DNA of 64,000 nt from Gonocerus acuteangulatus (GCA_946811695.1 OX328132.1:58947449-59011448); one strand, 5' to 3'; positions 11,245 to 23,399 are shown, numbered from the stretch's first letter. Notes: generated by a model not told the origin, from the letters alone. Numbers and translations are program-made.

Positions 11245-12739
11245 CAAAAGGAAAAAACGTGGAAAAACATTCTATCTAGTCCACCTGTATAATTAGCAGA
11301 ATTTAATCACCCTTCCACTCTGGCCCTACAATCGGATTACTAACTCCATCTCTTATAATACAATTACAGGTGCACCTTGAGCCTGTCAAGAAATGGAGTA
11401 GCTTGTGGAAAATTAAAGGTAACCCCGAAAAGTAAAATTCACTCTTAACCTTTAGGCTGTGTAATACTGCTGGATGATGAGGTGGTGCGGGATAGCCTAG
11501 CACCTGGAATGCCCCACGTGCTGCATACTTTCCGTCGCACGATGTTTCGTCGGAAGATAATTTTCTTGCACTTTACATTCCACTAGTTTCAGGTGTTTCT
11601 CATATATAAACATTGTGGTGACTTCATCAAAACCCTCATCGTCATCCGAAGAAAACTCCGCTTCACTGTCGCTCACACCCGTCAAGAAATATTTACACAT
11701 ACAATTGTGGTATACCTGAGAAATGTGCATGATAAATTCCATGTAAAGAGAAACAACCGTTACAAAAAAAGGAAGGGAACAGATATACGAACGGTAGGCT
11801 GAGTAGTTTGAAGCTAAAATGACAAAAGTGAAGTCGTATGCTAAAACAATTTTAGTTTTTGTTCTAGATTTAAAATTGCCACCTACAGACTAACACCTTT
11901 GAAAAAGAGGGTTTCGGTCGTCAGACACTGCTCCACCATTTTATTTTCGAAGAATTATAACTTTTTTCTGTTGGATTCATATAAATCTTATGGCATAAAT
12001 AATTGAAAAATATTGATTTTTTTTTTTATATTCAAAATGGAGAAAATGACGTTGACTATCATCACACACGGCGGTATAAACCCTTAAGGAAAGATTTTAT
12101 TAAGGATAATAATAATTTCCGTTACCTTTCGCGGGTCTGAAGGTATATTAACTATTGGATAGTATATAGTGTTTTGAGGGAAAAATAGCAAAATTAAGGA
12201 ACTTATAAATGAGTGTGTGAAATACAAAAATCCTTGTTTTTACGCAGCATAACAAATTTAATTGAAAAAGAAAATCTGAGGGAGCAGAGCCGCACTTAGA
12301 GGTATGAACATTTGGCAGAAATCCCTAGTAATGAGCATATTGATTTTAAGAATGGCGTGGCTAAATATAAGCTTACGATATACAATTTGTACCTCTATTT
12401 ACATAAGCTGGGAAGTAGGGTGGGCAGAACCGAAAACAGATCCCAGCTCTCTAAATAACCACCAGAGCTGTATAACATTCTACTTTCCTCTATTCCAAAT
12501 ATTTCCTTTTCGTATTTTTACGTTCCACTAACCTCCGTGTATTACAGGTAGGTAGTGGCCATTTGTTAACCTTCAACTATATTCCTTTCTTTATTTTCGA
12601 ACCTAAAATTGTATTTTTTTTTTTTTTTTCTAGTTACTGTAATACTATTATTGAAACACCCCAGGATTTCGTTTTGTCCCCATCATCAATTTTAGAGTCT
12701 TGGGATGTCTAGTAATTACAAACTCACTGGCTGTCAATG
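11245..12739. other. Non-coding DNA, no supported gene
   Basis: A minus-strand 81-codon frame (11497-11742) contains an acidic patch (SDSEAEFSSDDDEGFDE) that looks protein-like, but it has no recognised domain, no detectable continuation and no splice context I can defend. The remainder is AT-rich with short poly(T) tracts at 12019 and 12615-12630. Confidence 0.35.
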
Positions 12740-13065
12740 TGTAAACCCCTGTGTTAATGCTTAAAAACGCTGTGCATTGAGCAAACCATCAAGAGGTCAG
12801 ATGAAACTGAATATGCAACCCCTGTGTAAATGCTTAAAAACGTTGTGCATTGAGCAAACCATCAAGAGATCAGATGAGACTGGAAATGAAACCCCTGTGT
12901 AAATGCTTAAAACGCTGTGCACTGAGAAAACCATCAAAAGGTCAGATGAGACTGGAAATGCAACCCCTATGTAAATGCTTAAAAACGCTATGCGTTGAGC
13001 AAACCATCAAGAGGTCAGATGAGACTGGAAATGCAACCCCTGTGTTAATGCTTACGCTGCACATA
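12740..13065. repeat. 73-bp tandem array, about 4.4 copies
   Basis: CCCCTGTGT/CCCCTATGT anchors at 12746, 12819, 12892, 12964 and 13037 give a period of 73, 73, 72 and 73 bp. The unit contains TGAGCAAACCATCAAGAGG and AGATGAGACTGGAAATG. ORFs across it are by-products of the repeat. Confidence 0.93.
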
Positions 13066-13993
13066 ATATTGAACAATCCATGAGAAGATGGTACTTATTA
13101 TATTAGCAGTGTGTAAATCAGATATGAGGAACCTTTGACATTTTGGGGGCCAAACTTTAGTGTGCAAATACGTTCGCGGGACGCGCAGATGGTTGACAAT
13201 AAAATAACATCGGATATTAAACTAGTGTTTAAACTTTTTAGCGATAGATATCGGAAATGAAATAATACGACAATGTTATTGTAATACCATTTATTAGAAT
13301 AACGAAATGAAATTAAAAAAATAGGTAAAACATTATAATTAAATCGTGAAGTTTGGAATTCTTACAAACTACGAAAGTTTAATAGTGACATGAAATCAAT
13401 GCCACACCCGGTTTTTTGTCAGCCAAACAATTTTTTTTGTCTGCTTTTTCTAGACATTTCCTTGCATTTGGCTCCGAAGTCCCCAACAGATGATAATTCT
13501 AACAGCCAAATAATTTAAGCACTCAGAATTAAAAGTGGCCCCCTAGATCTGCCCATAATGAATGAAATGCCTAAAGAATACTGGCTTGCGCAATTCTGTT
13601 TGGAAGTTATTCATGAATATGGTCAAACCCCCGTTAAATTCTTCTCAATGATCATCTTACCAACATTTTTATGTGTTATCAATCATTTTCATTTCATTTA
13701 TAATACGACTAAAAATATTCCTAATATGTGTGGGATTTACCAGAATTTTCAATGCCGCGAACAATTTCTGGTCTTAAATAGAATTTTTGCCAGAAAGCGG
13801 GAGAGGCGAATTTGCCAAGTTTGCGTTATATTACAATAGCCAACACGTGCTCAGTTTCTCCTCATTTAAATCTCTTAATTAAGATAAAACATTTGTTTCA
13901 CCTCCAGAGCAGCTTTCATTATTATTTAACTTTTCATGACTAACTAACTAACCTACAACACGACCCAGCAGTATTCCTTTGTACTGCCGATCT
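13066..13993. other. Non-coding DNA
   Basis: GGGGGCCAAAC at 13145 and a roughly inverse GTGGCCCCCTAG at 13536 could bracket a decayed DNA element, but the match is too short to call. The 93-codon ORF at 13558-13839 has no recognised motif. Confidence 0.35.
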
Positions 13994-14157
13994 CCTCTAT
14001 CGCTCTAAGCCCATGCGCTTGATAGAAACATTCATGTCTTCTAGCCAACGCAGTCGCCACGTTCCTCGTCTACTCATTCCATCAACAGCACTTTTCTAGA
14101 TACTCTTGTTTCATTCATTCTTTCAACATCACCATACCAGTGCATTCTTCCGTTCTT
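13994..14157 (-). pseudogene. RTE-type LINE, ORF2 C-terminal remnant
   Basis: On the minus strand from about 14157 the frame reads GRMHWYGDVERMNETRVSRK, then VLLME. A +1 shift continues it as MSRRGTWRLRWLEDMNVSIK, then RMGLER and a stop near 13997. The pattern (R/H)W.G(D/H)V.RM...R..RK.L, then a glycine/arginine-rich GR(G/P)..RW(L/R).D(M/V)......MGL, is the conserved extreme C terminus of the RTE/R1-like endonuclease LINE family tail. At least one frameshift and the lack of upstream reverse transcriptase motifs show it is a short, dead 3' relic. Confidence 0.6.
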
Positions 14158-14291
14158 TATTATATTATCTAGGAGGTAGTGCGCCAGGCCAAGTGCGGGC
14201 CTACGCACACTGTGTGTATATTACACGAAGTATTAGAGCCAATTTTTACCCTCTCATAACTTTGAACCAGTTAAAGATAAACTTATGAAAT

Positions 14292-14300
14292 TTTACACAG

Positions 14301-14340
<40 letters not shown>

Positions 14341-14522
14341 GGCGCATCAACTATTTGGCTATTAGCGCCGGGCTATCTATAGGTTACCACCCTTTTATAA
14401 TGCCAACAGCACGTGGTCGGTCACCCATTCAGGTACTGACCACGCCCGACGTTGCTTAACTTCGGTGATCTACGGGAACCGGTGCATTCAACATGGCTAT
14501 GGCCGTTGGCTTTACACAGGTA
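14292..14522 (-). mobile_element. 5S rRNA-derived SINE with target duplications
   Basis: The minus strand runs from a 5S rRNA-like head (14510 down to about 14403; GGTTCCCGTAGATCACCGAA, TTAAGCAACGTCGGGCGTGG) into a non-rRNA body, a 3' hairpin (CGGCGC...GCGCCG near 14339-14372) and a 34-nt A tail (14304-14337 as T on plus). The insertion is flanked by a direct repeat TTTACACAGGTA (14292-14303 and 14511-14522), the hallmark of LINE-mediated retroposition. The 5S part keeps the internal promoter region but lacks about 11 nt near its 3' end compared with a normal 5S rRNA. It is a SINE, not a 5S gene. Confidence 0.92.
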
Positions 14523-15159
14523 TTATACTTATAAATGGGAGTAAGACTGGAGAGTTTCATAAGTATATATTGAATAGGTTCTGAGATAAAGGCGATGGAA
14601 AATCGGAATTTCTAGGACTCACTCACTCGTCAAAATTATTAGGCACTTCCCGAGAAGCTAGAGACTTGAAATTTTGCAGGATGATAGACGTTAGGGTCTT
14701 ATTAAAGGCAAAAATCGAAAACTCCTGAATAGTTGTGTTTGACTCCGCTTCCAGGGGGGATGCCCTGTACTTGTTCTTCCTTCGGAAACCCATCATTCCT
14801 TCCGAAACTCATCATGTGGGGTATCAAACGAATCGTCTCGGTAAGGAGGACATATATTTGATGATTTAAGAAACATTTAGATGCATCTAAACTTTTTTAT
14901 GTGTATGTCTATTATTTACTTATGTATGTAAGGTGACGGCAACATTAGTTAGACTTGAAATTAATAAGTGTCTGACAAGGACACAAGGGCATTTCCAAAT
15001 AATGATCAGACTAGGAGGCATTATAAAAGATAAAACACCAACACGATAAAAAGTAGAAAGAATAATAAAACATAGTTCACGCCCCCGCTTCATCCTCCTT
15101 AAGCCAAACATGGACGGCGCCAACTCAAAATTCACTTACAAAAAGTATTGATATCCCCC
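14523..15159. other. Dispersed-repeat-like non-coding DNA
   Basis: Together with bases before the SINE (from about 14190) this looks like one dispersed repeat interrupted by the SINE. A 39-bp piece of it (14265-14303) recurs at 17695-17733. No coding signal. Confidence 0.4.
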
Positions 15160-15655
15160 AAAAAACTAACTCTAAAAAAAAAAGGACAAGTTTGAGGCCT
15201 CTGCCAAAAACAGTTTGCCTATGAAAGTTATGATATCATAGTATTGGGCCAAGTCAAGAACCTAATAATACCCTCTCACTTATTTTTGCAATACCAACTT
15301 GCCCAATTTTCGTTAACTCTTATTGGCCGTGGCCACTTTAACTTACATAGAGTTCATACAAATCCGATCGGTTTTAGTCAACAAGGAGTTTAAAATAGCC
15401 CTGAATTGTTATCCTAAGGGCCCGAATCTTTAAATACCAGACATTTTATGATAAATCCGATCGTTATAGTGGCCATCATTTAACGAAAACTCGCCATGCT
15501 GGAATTGCAAAAATAAGTGAGAGGTTATTATTGGTATTTGACAAGGTATTAACAGCCTAAGACTTGGCCCAATACTATGATATCATAACTTTCATAGGCT
15601 AACTGTTTTTGGCAGGGGACTGGAAGTTGGCCTCTTTTTCTCAACGTTAGTTAGG
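15160..15655. mobile_element. Fold-back MITE, about 0.5 kb
   Basis: The left arm contains CTGCCAAAAACAGTTTGCCT and AAAGTTATGATATCATAGTA (15211-15243). The right arm holds their inverses (TACTATGATATCATAACTTT at about 15574-15593, CTGTTTTTGGCAG at about 15603). The inner part also mirrors: CACTTATTTTTGCAATACCA near 15277 against TTGCAAAAATAAGTGAGAGG near 15505, and AAATCCGATCG on each side of the centre near 15410. It has no ORF. The ends are approximate and no target duplication is assigned. Confidence 0.7.
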
Positions 15656-16330
15656 ATTGAATATAACAGCGAGAGATAGAGAGAGAATGAATGAAAAGGG
15701 AATTTTATTTTACAAATAAGTTACAAAAAAGATGTGAAGAAATTAAAAAAAAAAATCCTGATATAAGTGGAACTGCAATACGTCCAACGAAATTTGTGGA
15801 AATAAGGATAGTCATATCAATATTATCAAAATTGAAAGGACTTAAAATTATCAACTTCCTTCGGTTGATAAAGTTTTCATTCATTCTAATGGTGGGTAAA
15901 AATTGTAATATTAGTTTTATCCTGAGATAAACCCTGCCCGATGATCGATTGATAGAGTTTAAGATAAGCCTGCTCCCTTGATTATGATATCGGAGTGAGA
16001 CTGTGATCAGTGAAGTGGGATTGACCCCAATATCCAGCCACTTGGAAAGGCAAAGTCAGTCCATCCTCCCGAAAAATCGGGACAAGGTCCTACGGCCGAT
16101 TCTCATCCTATCTCATTATCGATTCGGAATAGGAACACTCTCCTCCACCTTGACATTATAATAAGATCGAGGGGTTGGGCTTCAACACTAGGCCTATATT
16201 GGGAAGAATTCACTTATCACTCAGAATTTACTTTACCAAATTATTCAATATGAATAAAGACTATAAGACTTCAGTGTATGGGTACTCAATATCATCTATT
16301 TCATTTTCAGGGGATAACTCATTAATTAAA
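15656..16330. other. Non-coding DNA
   Basis: A 79-codon ORF (15691-15930) lacks recognisable motifs. Nothing else is supported. Confidence 0.4.
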
Positions 16331-16590
16331 ATATCGTACTAGTATTTCTGAAGTGACACAACTCAAAATCAAACTCAACTGATAATGCGTCACTCTTGCC
16401 TATGTAGGGGCTTTAGGATTAAGACAGAAGGATGACACGAGTGCCCTCTAGTGTACAAGCTGAAGCTAGGTGCATACAGTTTTGATGGTTGATAAAGAGA
16501 TATTTACCATGTTTTTCACAGTTACAACTATGACGGTGTGAATAAAACCGAATTTTGAGTCGTGTCACTTTCGAAATACTAGTGCGATAT
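16331..16590. mobile_element. 260-bp MITE with about 40-bp terminal inverted repeats
   Basis: The left end ATATCGTACTAGTATTTCTG, AAGTGACACAACTCAAAAT is mirrored at the right end (ATTTTGAGTCGTGTCACTTT, CGAAATACTAGTGCGATAT) with only a few mismatches over about 40 bp. The interior is non-coding. The flanks are AT-rich (TTAATTAAA and ATTAATCTA), so the target duplication is ambiguous. Confidence 0.8.
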
Positions 16591-17694
16591 ATTAATCTAT
16601 AATAAATATGTTATTTTAAATTCTTAACTAAAATAAAAACGGCGAAGGGCCGTTATTTATGGAAATAAATAAATATGCTTTATTTCAACTGGTTTTTTTT
16701 TCAAGTGAACTTTTTTCTCTCTCTAAAATGGTTTAATATTTTAAAAGGTATATACACTATGACTACGCTGAAAAAACAATATGAGGGGAAATTACTCACA
16801 AAAAAAACCTCGACATATATAGGCATAATAAAGTTATACCACAATATGCAATAGGCTTTTTTGTTTATACTATAGAGGTATGTAAATAGATATAAAACAG
16901 AAATTATTTTCATATGAATAAAATTAAATGACGTTAGTCTAATAGAATCAGATTATTAAAATAAACATAAATTCAAAGCACAAAAAGCGGAAAGAAGATT
17001 GACTAGATTTTCGTTACATTTTAACATGTAAATAATACTTGTTCGTTAGCTAAAAGCAAACCTTCATGGACATTTTTATACCGGAATGTATTACGAGATA
17101 TAAATGAATAAACCACGATGCATTTGAAAAAAACTCAAAATAATATTCAGATATAAAACACAATTCATTTAAAATTACAATACAAAATATAAAACACAAT
17201 TTTAAATTTTATAAAAATAAATTAATAATTATAAAAATATAAAAATGTTCTATGGCAAATAAAAATGTGTGATCATAATATAAATAATAAATCTATCCTA
17301 TAAATGTTCTTCTAAGCCACAAGGTTTTCTTGCTCCACATTTTGTTCAGAGTAAATTTATCGGTTGGTCTTGCTTAATTCTTCCACCAACTATGAGAATG
17401 TATTTTAATCTTAAACTCTAGAGGATTCGGAGAGTGAGGAAAATATTTACTATCCTATTTGACTCTATTCCCCGTTTTCATGGCTTGTATGCTCTGGAGG
17501 TTGAATCGTTGGTATTTGTTAAATTATTCACACCTGCCTATCGTGACCAGTCATGTACATAGTGCACCTAATATATAAGTTTCATCTAAACATATAATTA
17601 AATATAGTGAAGGGATGATCGACCGTTGCTATAAGGAAGGTGTAGATGATCGGGGTTCGGTCATTTGTTTAAATTATGTGTTGTGGCTTAGAAG
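16591..17694. other. AT-rich DNA, possible element with 17-bp inverted ends
   Basis: GTTCTTCTAAGCCACAA at 17306-17322 is the exact inverse of TTGTGGCTTAGAAGAAC at about 17681-17697, bracketing about 390 bp. This could be a small decayed element. The rest is low-complexity A/T. Confidence 0.4.
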
Positions 17695-17730
17695 AACCAG
17701 TTAAAGATAAACTTATGAAATTTTACACAG

Positions 17731-17733
<3 letters not shown>

Positions 17734-17771
<38 letters not shown>

Positions 17772-17935
17772 GGCGCATCAACATCTAGGTCATTAGCGCC
17801 GACATCCAGGGTGTAGCGAGGAATTTTACCAGCGAGCCGTGGGATGATAAAATTCCTGCCGGAGGTTGGGAATCGAACCCACCATCTCCCGCTTATGAAT
17901 CAAAGGCGCTAGCCATTAGACCACGGGAGACCCCG
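17734..17935 (-). mobile_element. tRNA-derived SINE sharing its tail with the 5S SINE
   Basis: The minus strand starts with a tRNA-like head: A box region TGGTCTAATGGCTAGCGCC (17905-17923 inverted) and B box GGGTTCGATTCC (17869-17880 inverted). A body follows with two copies of an AGGAATTTTA-type phrase, then a 3' hairpin CGGCGC...GCGCCG (about 17771-17801) and a 36-nt A tail. The 32-bp hairpin tail is nearly the same as that of the 5S SINEs at 14.3 and 39.0 kb. No flanking duplication is visible, unlike the 14.3-kb copy. Confidence 0.88.
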
Positions 17936-19178
17936 GTTCCTGTTCATATCCCTATTCTCATTTGAAAAGCATAGAATAGAAACAGATAATATTTTCCTCG
18001 GCCTTTGTTCAAAGGGTTTTATGGCTGGCTGTACCTGGGGTCAGGTCCGCAAGACCCTAGAATCCTCTTCTACCGATACTTCATTTCATACGTTTCAATG
18101 AATTGGAAAATATCAAATATTTTCACACATTCCTGTGTTCTTTTACTATAGTAATAATTCTACAGATAAAATCAATTAAAAAATAAAATAAAACAAGCTC
18201 TAAATATTTAGTATTCCATACCCTGGAAATGGTCTCAGCCCCCCCCCCCCGAAATTGTTTTTATATACGCCCATGTAAAGAGGGATCAAGAAGAAGTACA
18301 CAAGATAGAGTAGAATACCCTGCCTAATATAGCCTATATAGAATAATATGCCGAATAAAACTTATCTCGTAAATACACAAGGACAAATAAAAGTCTTGAC
18401 GAATAACAAGTCAAGAAAAAAAACTTTATTTAACAAAATAAAACAAAGTTTAGTTGCCCAACTACAATAGAATAATATACCTAATTAAGTCTATGGAGTA
18501 GACACAAATGGACCAAAAACAAGTATTGTGGAATATTGTTTTTTTTCTAATTAAACACTTTTTATCAATATTTAGTATATAACCTTTGTTGAAAACTATT
18601 GATTGCTAATTGATGAATCGGTTTACAACTAAGAAGTCTTTATGAATATTTAGTATATAACCTTATGTTTGGATCTGAGTTTTGGGGGTGCTCTCCGCCT
18701 AGGCTTTGTATTTGTGTCGGCAGATACCTGGGGTATATTTACAGCTCTTGAGGATTAACTCTTAGCAGGTAAATTTCCTGTGGCCCCCTTGTTCCACGGG
18801 CATTGAACCGCTCATAGTATCTAACCGTTGTGAAGTTTATTCTTTGGATTTAGGACTTAATATACATATGTAGACTAAATCATAGCAAGAAGTAATCCTC
18901 CGTCGTCGGTTCTTAACTATGTAGACTCGCTAATGTTATCCAATCTTAGAAACATCGTATTTAAAATCCACAGCAAAAACACGACATTTCATCAGAATCC
19001 CCTGCTGAATAAAACTTATATAGAATAATATGCAAAATAAAGCCTATCTAGTGGATAAAAATAGAGGAAAAAAGCCGTTCGTGGTGGTAGAAAATCTTAA
19101 AAGTATTTCGCTCAGAAATCTCCGAAATATTGTCACTAATTTTAGGTATCCTGTTTTATAGCCAAATGGATTTATATT
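17936..19178. other. Non-coding DNA with imperfect local repeats
   Basis: Phrases such as TAGAATAATATGC and AATAAAACTTATCT recur at about 18325, 18470 and 19010, and ATTTAGTATATAACCTT recurs at 18569 and 18645. There is a C10 tract at 18240-18250. No gene is recognised. Confidence 0.45.
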
Positions 19179-20424
19179 CTATAATCAATAAGAAAAACCT
19201 ACTAACAATAAAAAACTATGGGTAACAGATGAAAATAGGGAATACCAAGAATAATTCTAAAGAACGAAATCAACACCAGTACTGTAATCTAGATATTCAT
19301 ACGGCATCTTCGAATTCTAACAAACAAAATATTGATTCTAATTATACGTATCCTGTTTTATTGACAAATACATTTGACTACTATAAGCAATTAAAAACAC
19401 TACGGAATATGCCAAAGAACTGGAGTAGGAGCCTCGACAGTTTCAAGACATTACTTCAAAGTACTTCAAAGTTTAAGCACTTATTTCTCCGATTGACATA
19501 GCCTAATCAAAAAAATATTTCAGTATCTTTTTTGTAGAACATTTAGTAAGCTTTCGCATGGTAACCCTCCGTTTACCAATATTCCTAACCGTCTTCGAGA
19601 TATTAGGGAATGTATACGAAGTTCCCATAACATTTCATGTCTGTTAATAAAATATTTTATTCTAAGCCTTCCTTAACTCCAAACGTAACCAAAATTTTAA
19701 CATATTAGTGTTGATAAAACTCAAACATGCAAAAAATGTTTCAACTGAATCCAAAAATTTTAAGTATCAAAATCAAAGACAAAAAGAACAGTTCGAATGA
19801 GCGAAATCAATTACTTTAAAGTTTTAAGCACTTATTTCTCCGATTGACATCGCCTAATCAAAACTTTTATTAGGATTATTTTTGTAGAGAATTTAGTAAG
19901 CTTTCAAATAGTTTCTATCCACTTACCACGATTTCCCAACCGTTTTCGAGATATTAATGAAATTATACGAAGTTCCCAAAACTTTTCATGTCTGTTCATA
20001 AAATATTTTATTCTAACCCTTCCTTAACTCCAAACGTAACATAACTTTCAACATATTAGTTTTAATGAAAGTAGAACATGCAGATAATGTTTCAACTGAA
20101 TCCCGTGATTCTAAGTACCCAAACCAAAAACGGTATTCAAAAATTATTTTTCCAATTTTCTCGAAAACGGTTAAAGCTATCGCCTTGAAAATGGGTTCAT
20201 TCGTTTTCCTAGCCCAAGAAGCCTATAAAAAGAGTACTTACAAGCTTATGAACTCAAAAACGTAAGAGTTACGATTTTTTCTGCGCGAATTTCGCCCCAA
20301 ACGCCATCGTCCAGTGGGCGGAATTTGCTGGTTAACGAACTTGACCTTTCAAATTGGACGACAGATTTTTGTACCAAATTTCATCAAAATCGGACCATCA
20401 GGGAAGCCAGAAATGAGCGAACAG

Positions 20425-20479
<55 letters not shown>

Positions 20480-20648
20480 TATACATATATATATATATAT
20501 ATACAAATTTGAACCACCGTTATTTTCGGTCTCTAGGGGTTCTGAAACGCGAAATTTTCTTGTCGGGACTTCCGGATTGTTTCATTGTATCAACCTTATA
20601 AGCGGGGTTCCTCCCTATGGGGGAGGGAGGAACCGCGCTAAAAATACT
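19179..20648. repeat. Left arm of a 3.4-kb imperfect palindrome
   Basis: Two successive related units (about 19179-19680 and 19720-20648) are mirrored in 21122-22615. Shared landmarks include CTCCGATTGACATCGCCTAA, TAATATGTTGAAA-type sequence (inverted), AAACGCCATC and AAATTTCATCAAAATCGGAC. A (TA)n tract sits at 20431-20503. The far end of this arm, TATAAGCGGGGTTCCTCCCT then GGAACCGCGCTA, faces the spacer. Both the spacer and the arms lack protein motifs. Confidence 0.85.
20431..20503. repeat. (TA)n microsatellite following CAGACAAA
   Basis: The TA run begins directly after GCGAACAGACAAA. The mirror run at 21262-21350 precedes TTTGTCTGTTCGC. Confidence 0.9.
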
Positions 20649-21121
20649 ATAACATATTGACAAGAAAAGCATAGATAACTAGTACGAAGTCCGTTATTAT
20701 AAATGGAAAGAACAAAAGCTCCAACTGCTCCAGTGACATGCCTCTCACGGTTCCAAAATACCGTTCAAGTTCCATTGCCGTTACAGCTTTGACTTTCCAC
20801 CTTCAAAGTTTTTTTAACCTTCCGAGCTAAACGGTAATGGGGAACGGGTATACCAAAATTCTCTGTACAACCAGTCGTTACCGCCGAATGCCTGATCTGT
20901 CAGTACATGAAACTGAACACCTTATCATTCAAAATAAACTTATCACAATTTCTTATTTAATAATATTGTTTCATTTTGAACAGTAATATAAACCTCGAGT
21001 AATTATTACTGTATCGCGTCATATTTATCAGAGAGAGAAAAACAGTCATGTCCAACTGATGGCTGACCAAATTTGGCGACAGCTTTCTTAACATTCCAAG
21101 GAAAATCTACTTTTGTATTTG
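20649..21121. other. Spacer of the 3.4-kb palindrome
   Basis: About 470 bp separate the arms. The 60-codon minus-strand ORF that touches the right arm is not supported as a gene. Confidence 0.5.
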
Positions 21122-21261
21122 TTTTAGCGCGGTTCCTAGCTCCCCCATAGGGAGGAACCCCGCTTATAGGGTTGATACAATGAAACAATCCGGAAGTGCC
21201 GACTAGAAAATTTCGCGTTTCAGAACCCCTAGAGACCGAAAATAACGGTGGTTCAAATTTG

Positions 21262-21354
<93 letters not shown>

Positions 21355-22615
21355 CTGTTCGCTCTCTAGATAGAAGACGAATGGTCCGATTTTGATGAAA
21401 TTTGGTACAAAAATCCTTCATCCAATTTGAAAGGTCAAGTTCGTTAACCAGCAAAATCCGCCTACTGGAAGATGGCGTTTGGGGCGAAATTCGCGCAAAA
21501 AAAATCGTAACGCTTACGTTTTTGAGTTCATAAGCTTCTAAGTACTTGTTTTATATGACTCCTGGGCTAGGAAAACGAATGAAACCATTTTCAAGGCGAT
21601 AGCTTTAACCGTTTTAAAGAAAATTGGAAAAATAGTTTTTGAATACCGTTTTTGGTTTGGGTACTTAGAATCATGGGATTCAGTTGAAACATTTTCTGCA
21701 TGTTCTACTTTCATCAAAACTAATATGTTGAAATTTTGGTTACGTTTGGAGTTAAGGAAGGGTTAGAATAAAATATTTTATTAACAGACATAAAAAGTTT
21801 TAGTAACTTTGTTTACTTTCCTTAATATCTCGAAAAAGGTTGAGAATCTTGGTAAACGGAAGAATACCATTAGAAAGCTTATTAAATGCTCTAAAAAAAA
21901 GGTTCTAATGAAAGTTTTGATTAGGCGATGTCAATCGGAGAAATAAGAGCTTAAAACTTTAAAGTAATTGATTTCGCTTATTCGAACTGTTCTTTTTGTC
22001 TGTTTTTTATTCCTTGTTATTTTTTAATTGCTTATTGTTGGATAATGTATTTGAAAATAAAACAGGTTAAGAAAAATAAGAAAAACAATTTAATGTTAGA
22101 GATATGGATTTCCAAGATATATAGCTTTTCAACTGCCTAGCGTCCTTCCTAGGGAGGGTTCTTTGTCTTTGATTTTGGTACTTAGAATTATGGGATACAG
22201 TTGAAACATTTTCTGCATGTTCGAGTTTCATCAACACTAATATGTTGAAATTTTTGTTACGTTTAGAGTAAAGGAAGGGTTAGAATAAAATATTTTATTA
22301 ACAGACAAAAAAAGTTTTGGTAACTTTGTATAATTTCGTTAGTATCTCGAAAACCGTTGACAATCTTGTGAAGCGGAAGATTTCCATTCGGAAGCTTACT
22401 AAATGCTCTACAAAAAAGGTTCTGAAGAAAGTTTTAATTAGGCGATGTCAATCGGAGAAAAAAGTGTTTATTCCAATGGTTCTTTTTGTCTGTTTTATTT
22501 CTTGTTATTTTTTAATTGCTTATAGTTGGATAATGTATTTGACAATAAAACTGGTTAAGTAAACTAACAAAAACAATTTATTGTTAGAAATATAGATTTC
22601 CAAGATTCCAAGACC
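21122..22615. repeat. Right arm of the 3.4-kb imperfect palindrome
   Basis: It begins with TAGCGCGGTTCCTAGCTCCC and GAGGAACCCCGCTTATAGGG, the inverse of the inner end of the left arm. It continues through the (TA)n tract, GTCCGATTTTGATGAAATTT, GGCGTTTGGGGCGAAATTCG, GTTTTGATTAGGCGATGTCA and a second partial unit from about 22185. ORFs here are not protein-like. Confidence 0.85.
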
Positions 22616-23399
22616 TTGTCACTAGCGGGTCTGTTTCTAGTGTAGCGGACCCTTCCAGGTAAGATTGTAAATCATGACCTTTCAAGACTTTACTACTCAC
22701 AGGAATAGCGTTAGTGACCTTAAGGGTTGACGCGCCATTATAATAATTAATTTAAAAAAAAAGACTGGTGGTCCAAAATAATAACTGCTTCTATTTTAAT
22801 CTTTCCAAATTAGACTAGGGATATGAACGGAACCGCGCTAAGATGATGCAGTCCTGCGAGACGGACTTTTTTCGTATACACTTTATTCTCCTTAGAATGA
22901 TAATAAGCGTACAGCCTACATATAAGCCATCAGTTGGTTACATATGGTTTATTTTATTGCAATAATTTTCTTTTCTCAGTGGAATTCTGAATTGTTTTTT
23001 TCTTTTTAGTGTTCATGTGTTGTTATTCTTTCTTCAGCCGTACGAGTGGTGATTTACTATCCTTATGGAATCTTTTGAACGATGCTATTGAACGAGCCAG
23101 TGACTCAAAGTCGCATTTAATGTTCCATCTTTTAAAAACATTTTGTGTAAATGAAGGCATGGAACTTAACACCTTAACGGAAATAGGGAATACATTTTTC
23201 ATAAATGGATTTTTTCTCTTGTTCAACTGATAAGGGCTGATTCTCGTCTATCTCAAACTTTGGCACCAGGCAAAAATGCCTGGCGATCTATGACCACAAT
23301 GTCTGCTCTTCTTGTGGAACCATCTTCGGCTAGCTTTGGTTTAGAAATATTTAGTTATATTGAGTTTATATTATCAGAGATAATAATTATAATAATAAT
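22616..23399. other. Non-coding DNA with a repeat-family terminus
   Basis: Bases 22765-22870 carry a terminal motif (GAACGGAACCGCGCTAAGAT, then CTGCGAGACGGAC) that recurs at 24480-24545, 41455-41505 and, inverted, 58690-58745. The overlapping 67-73 codon ORFs at 23009-23230 lie on opposite strands and have no recognised motif. Confidence 0.45.

Noticed and set aside
11497..11742. Acidic 81-codon minus-strand ORF as a gene or exon
   Set aside because: Only compositional resemblance; no family motif, conservation or splice support available from the sequence.
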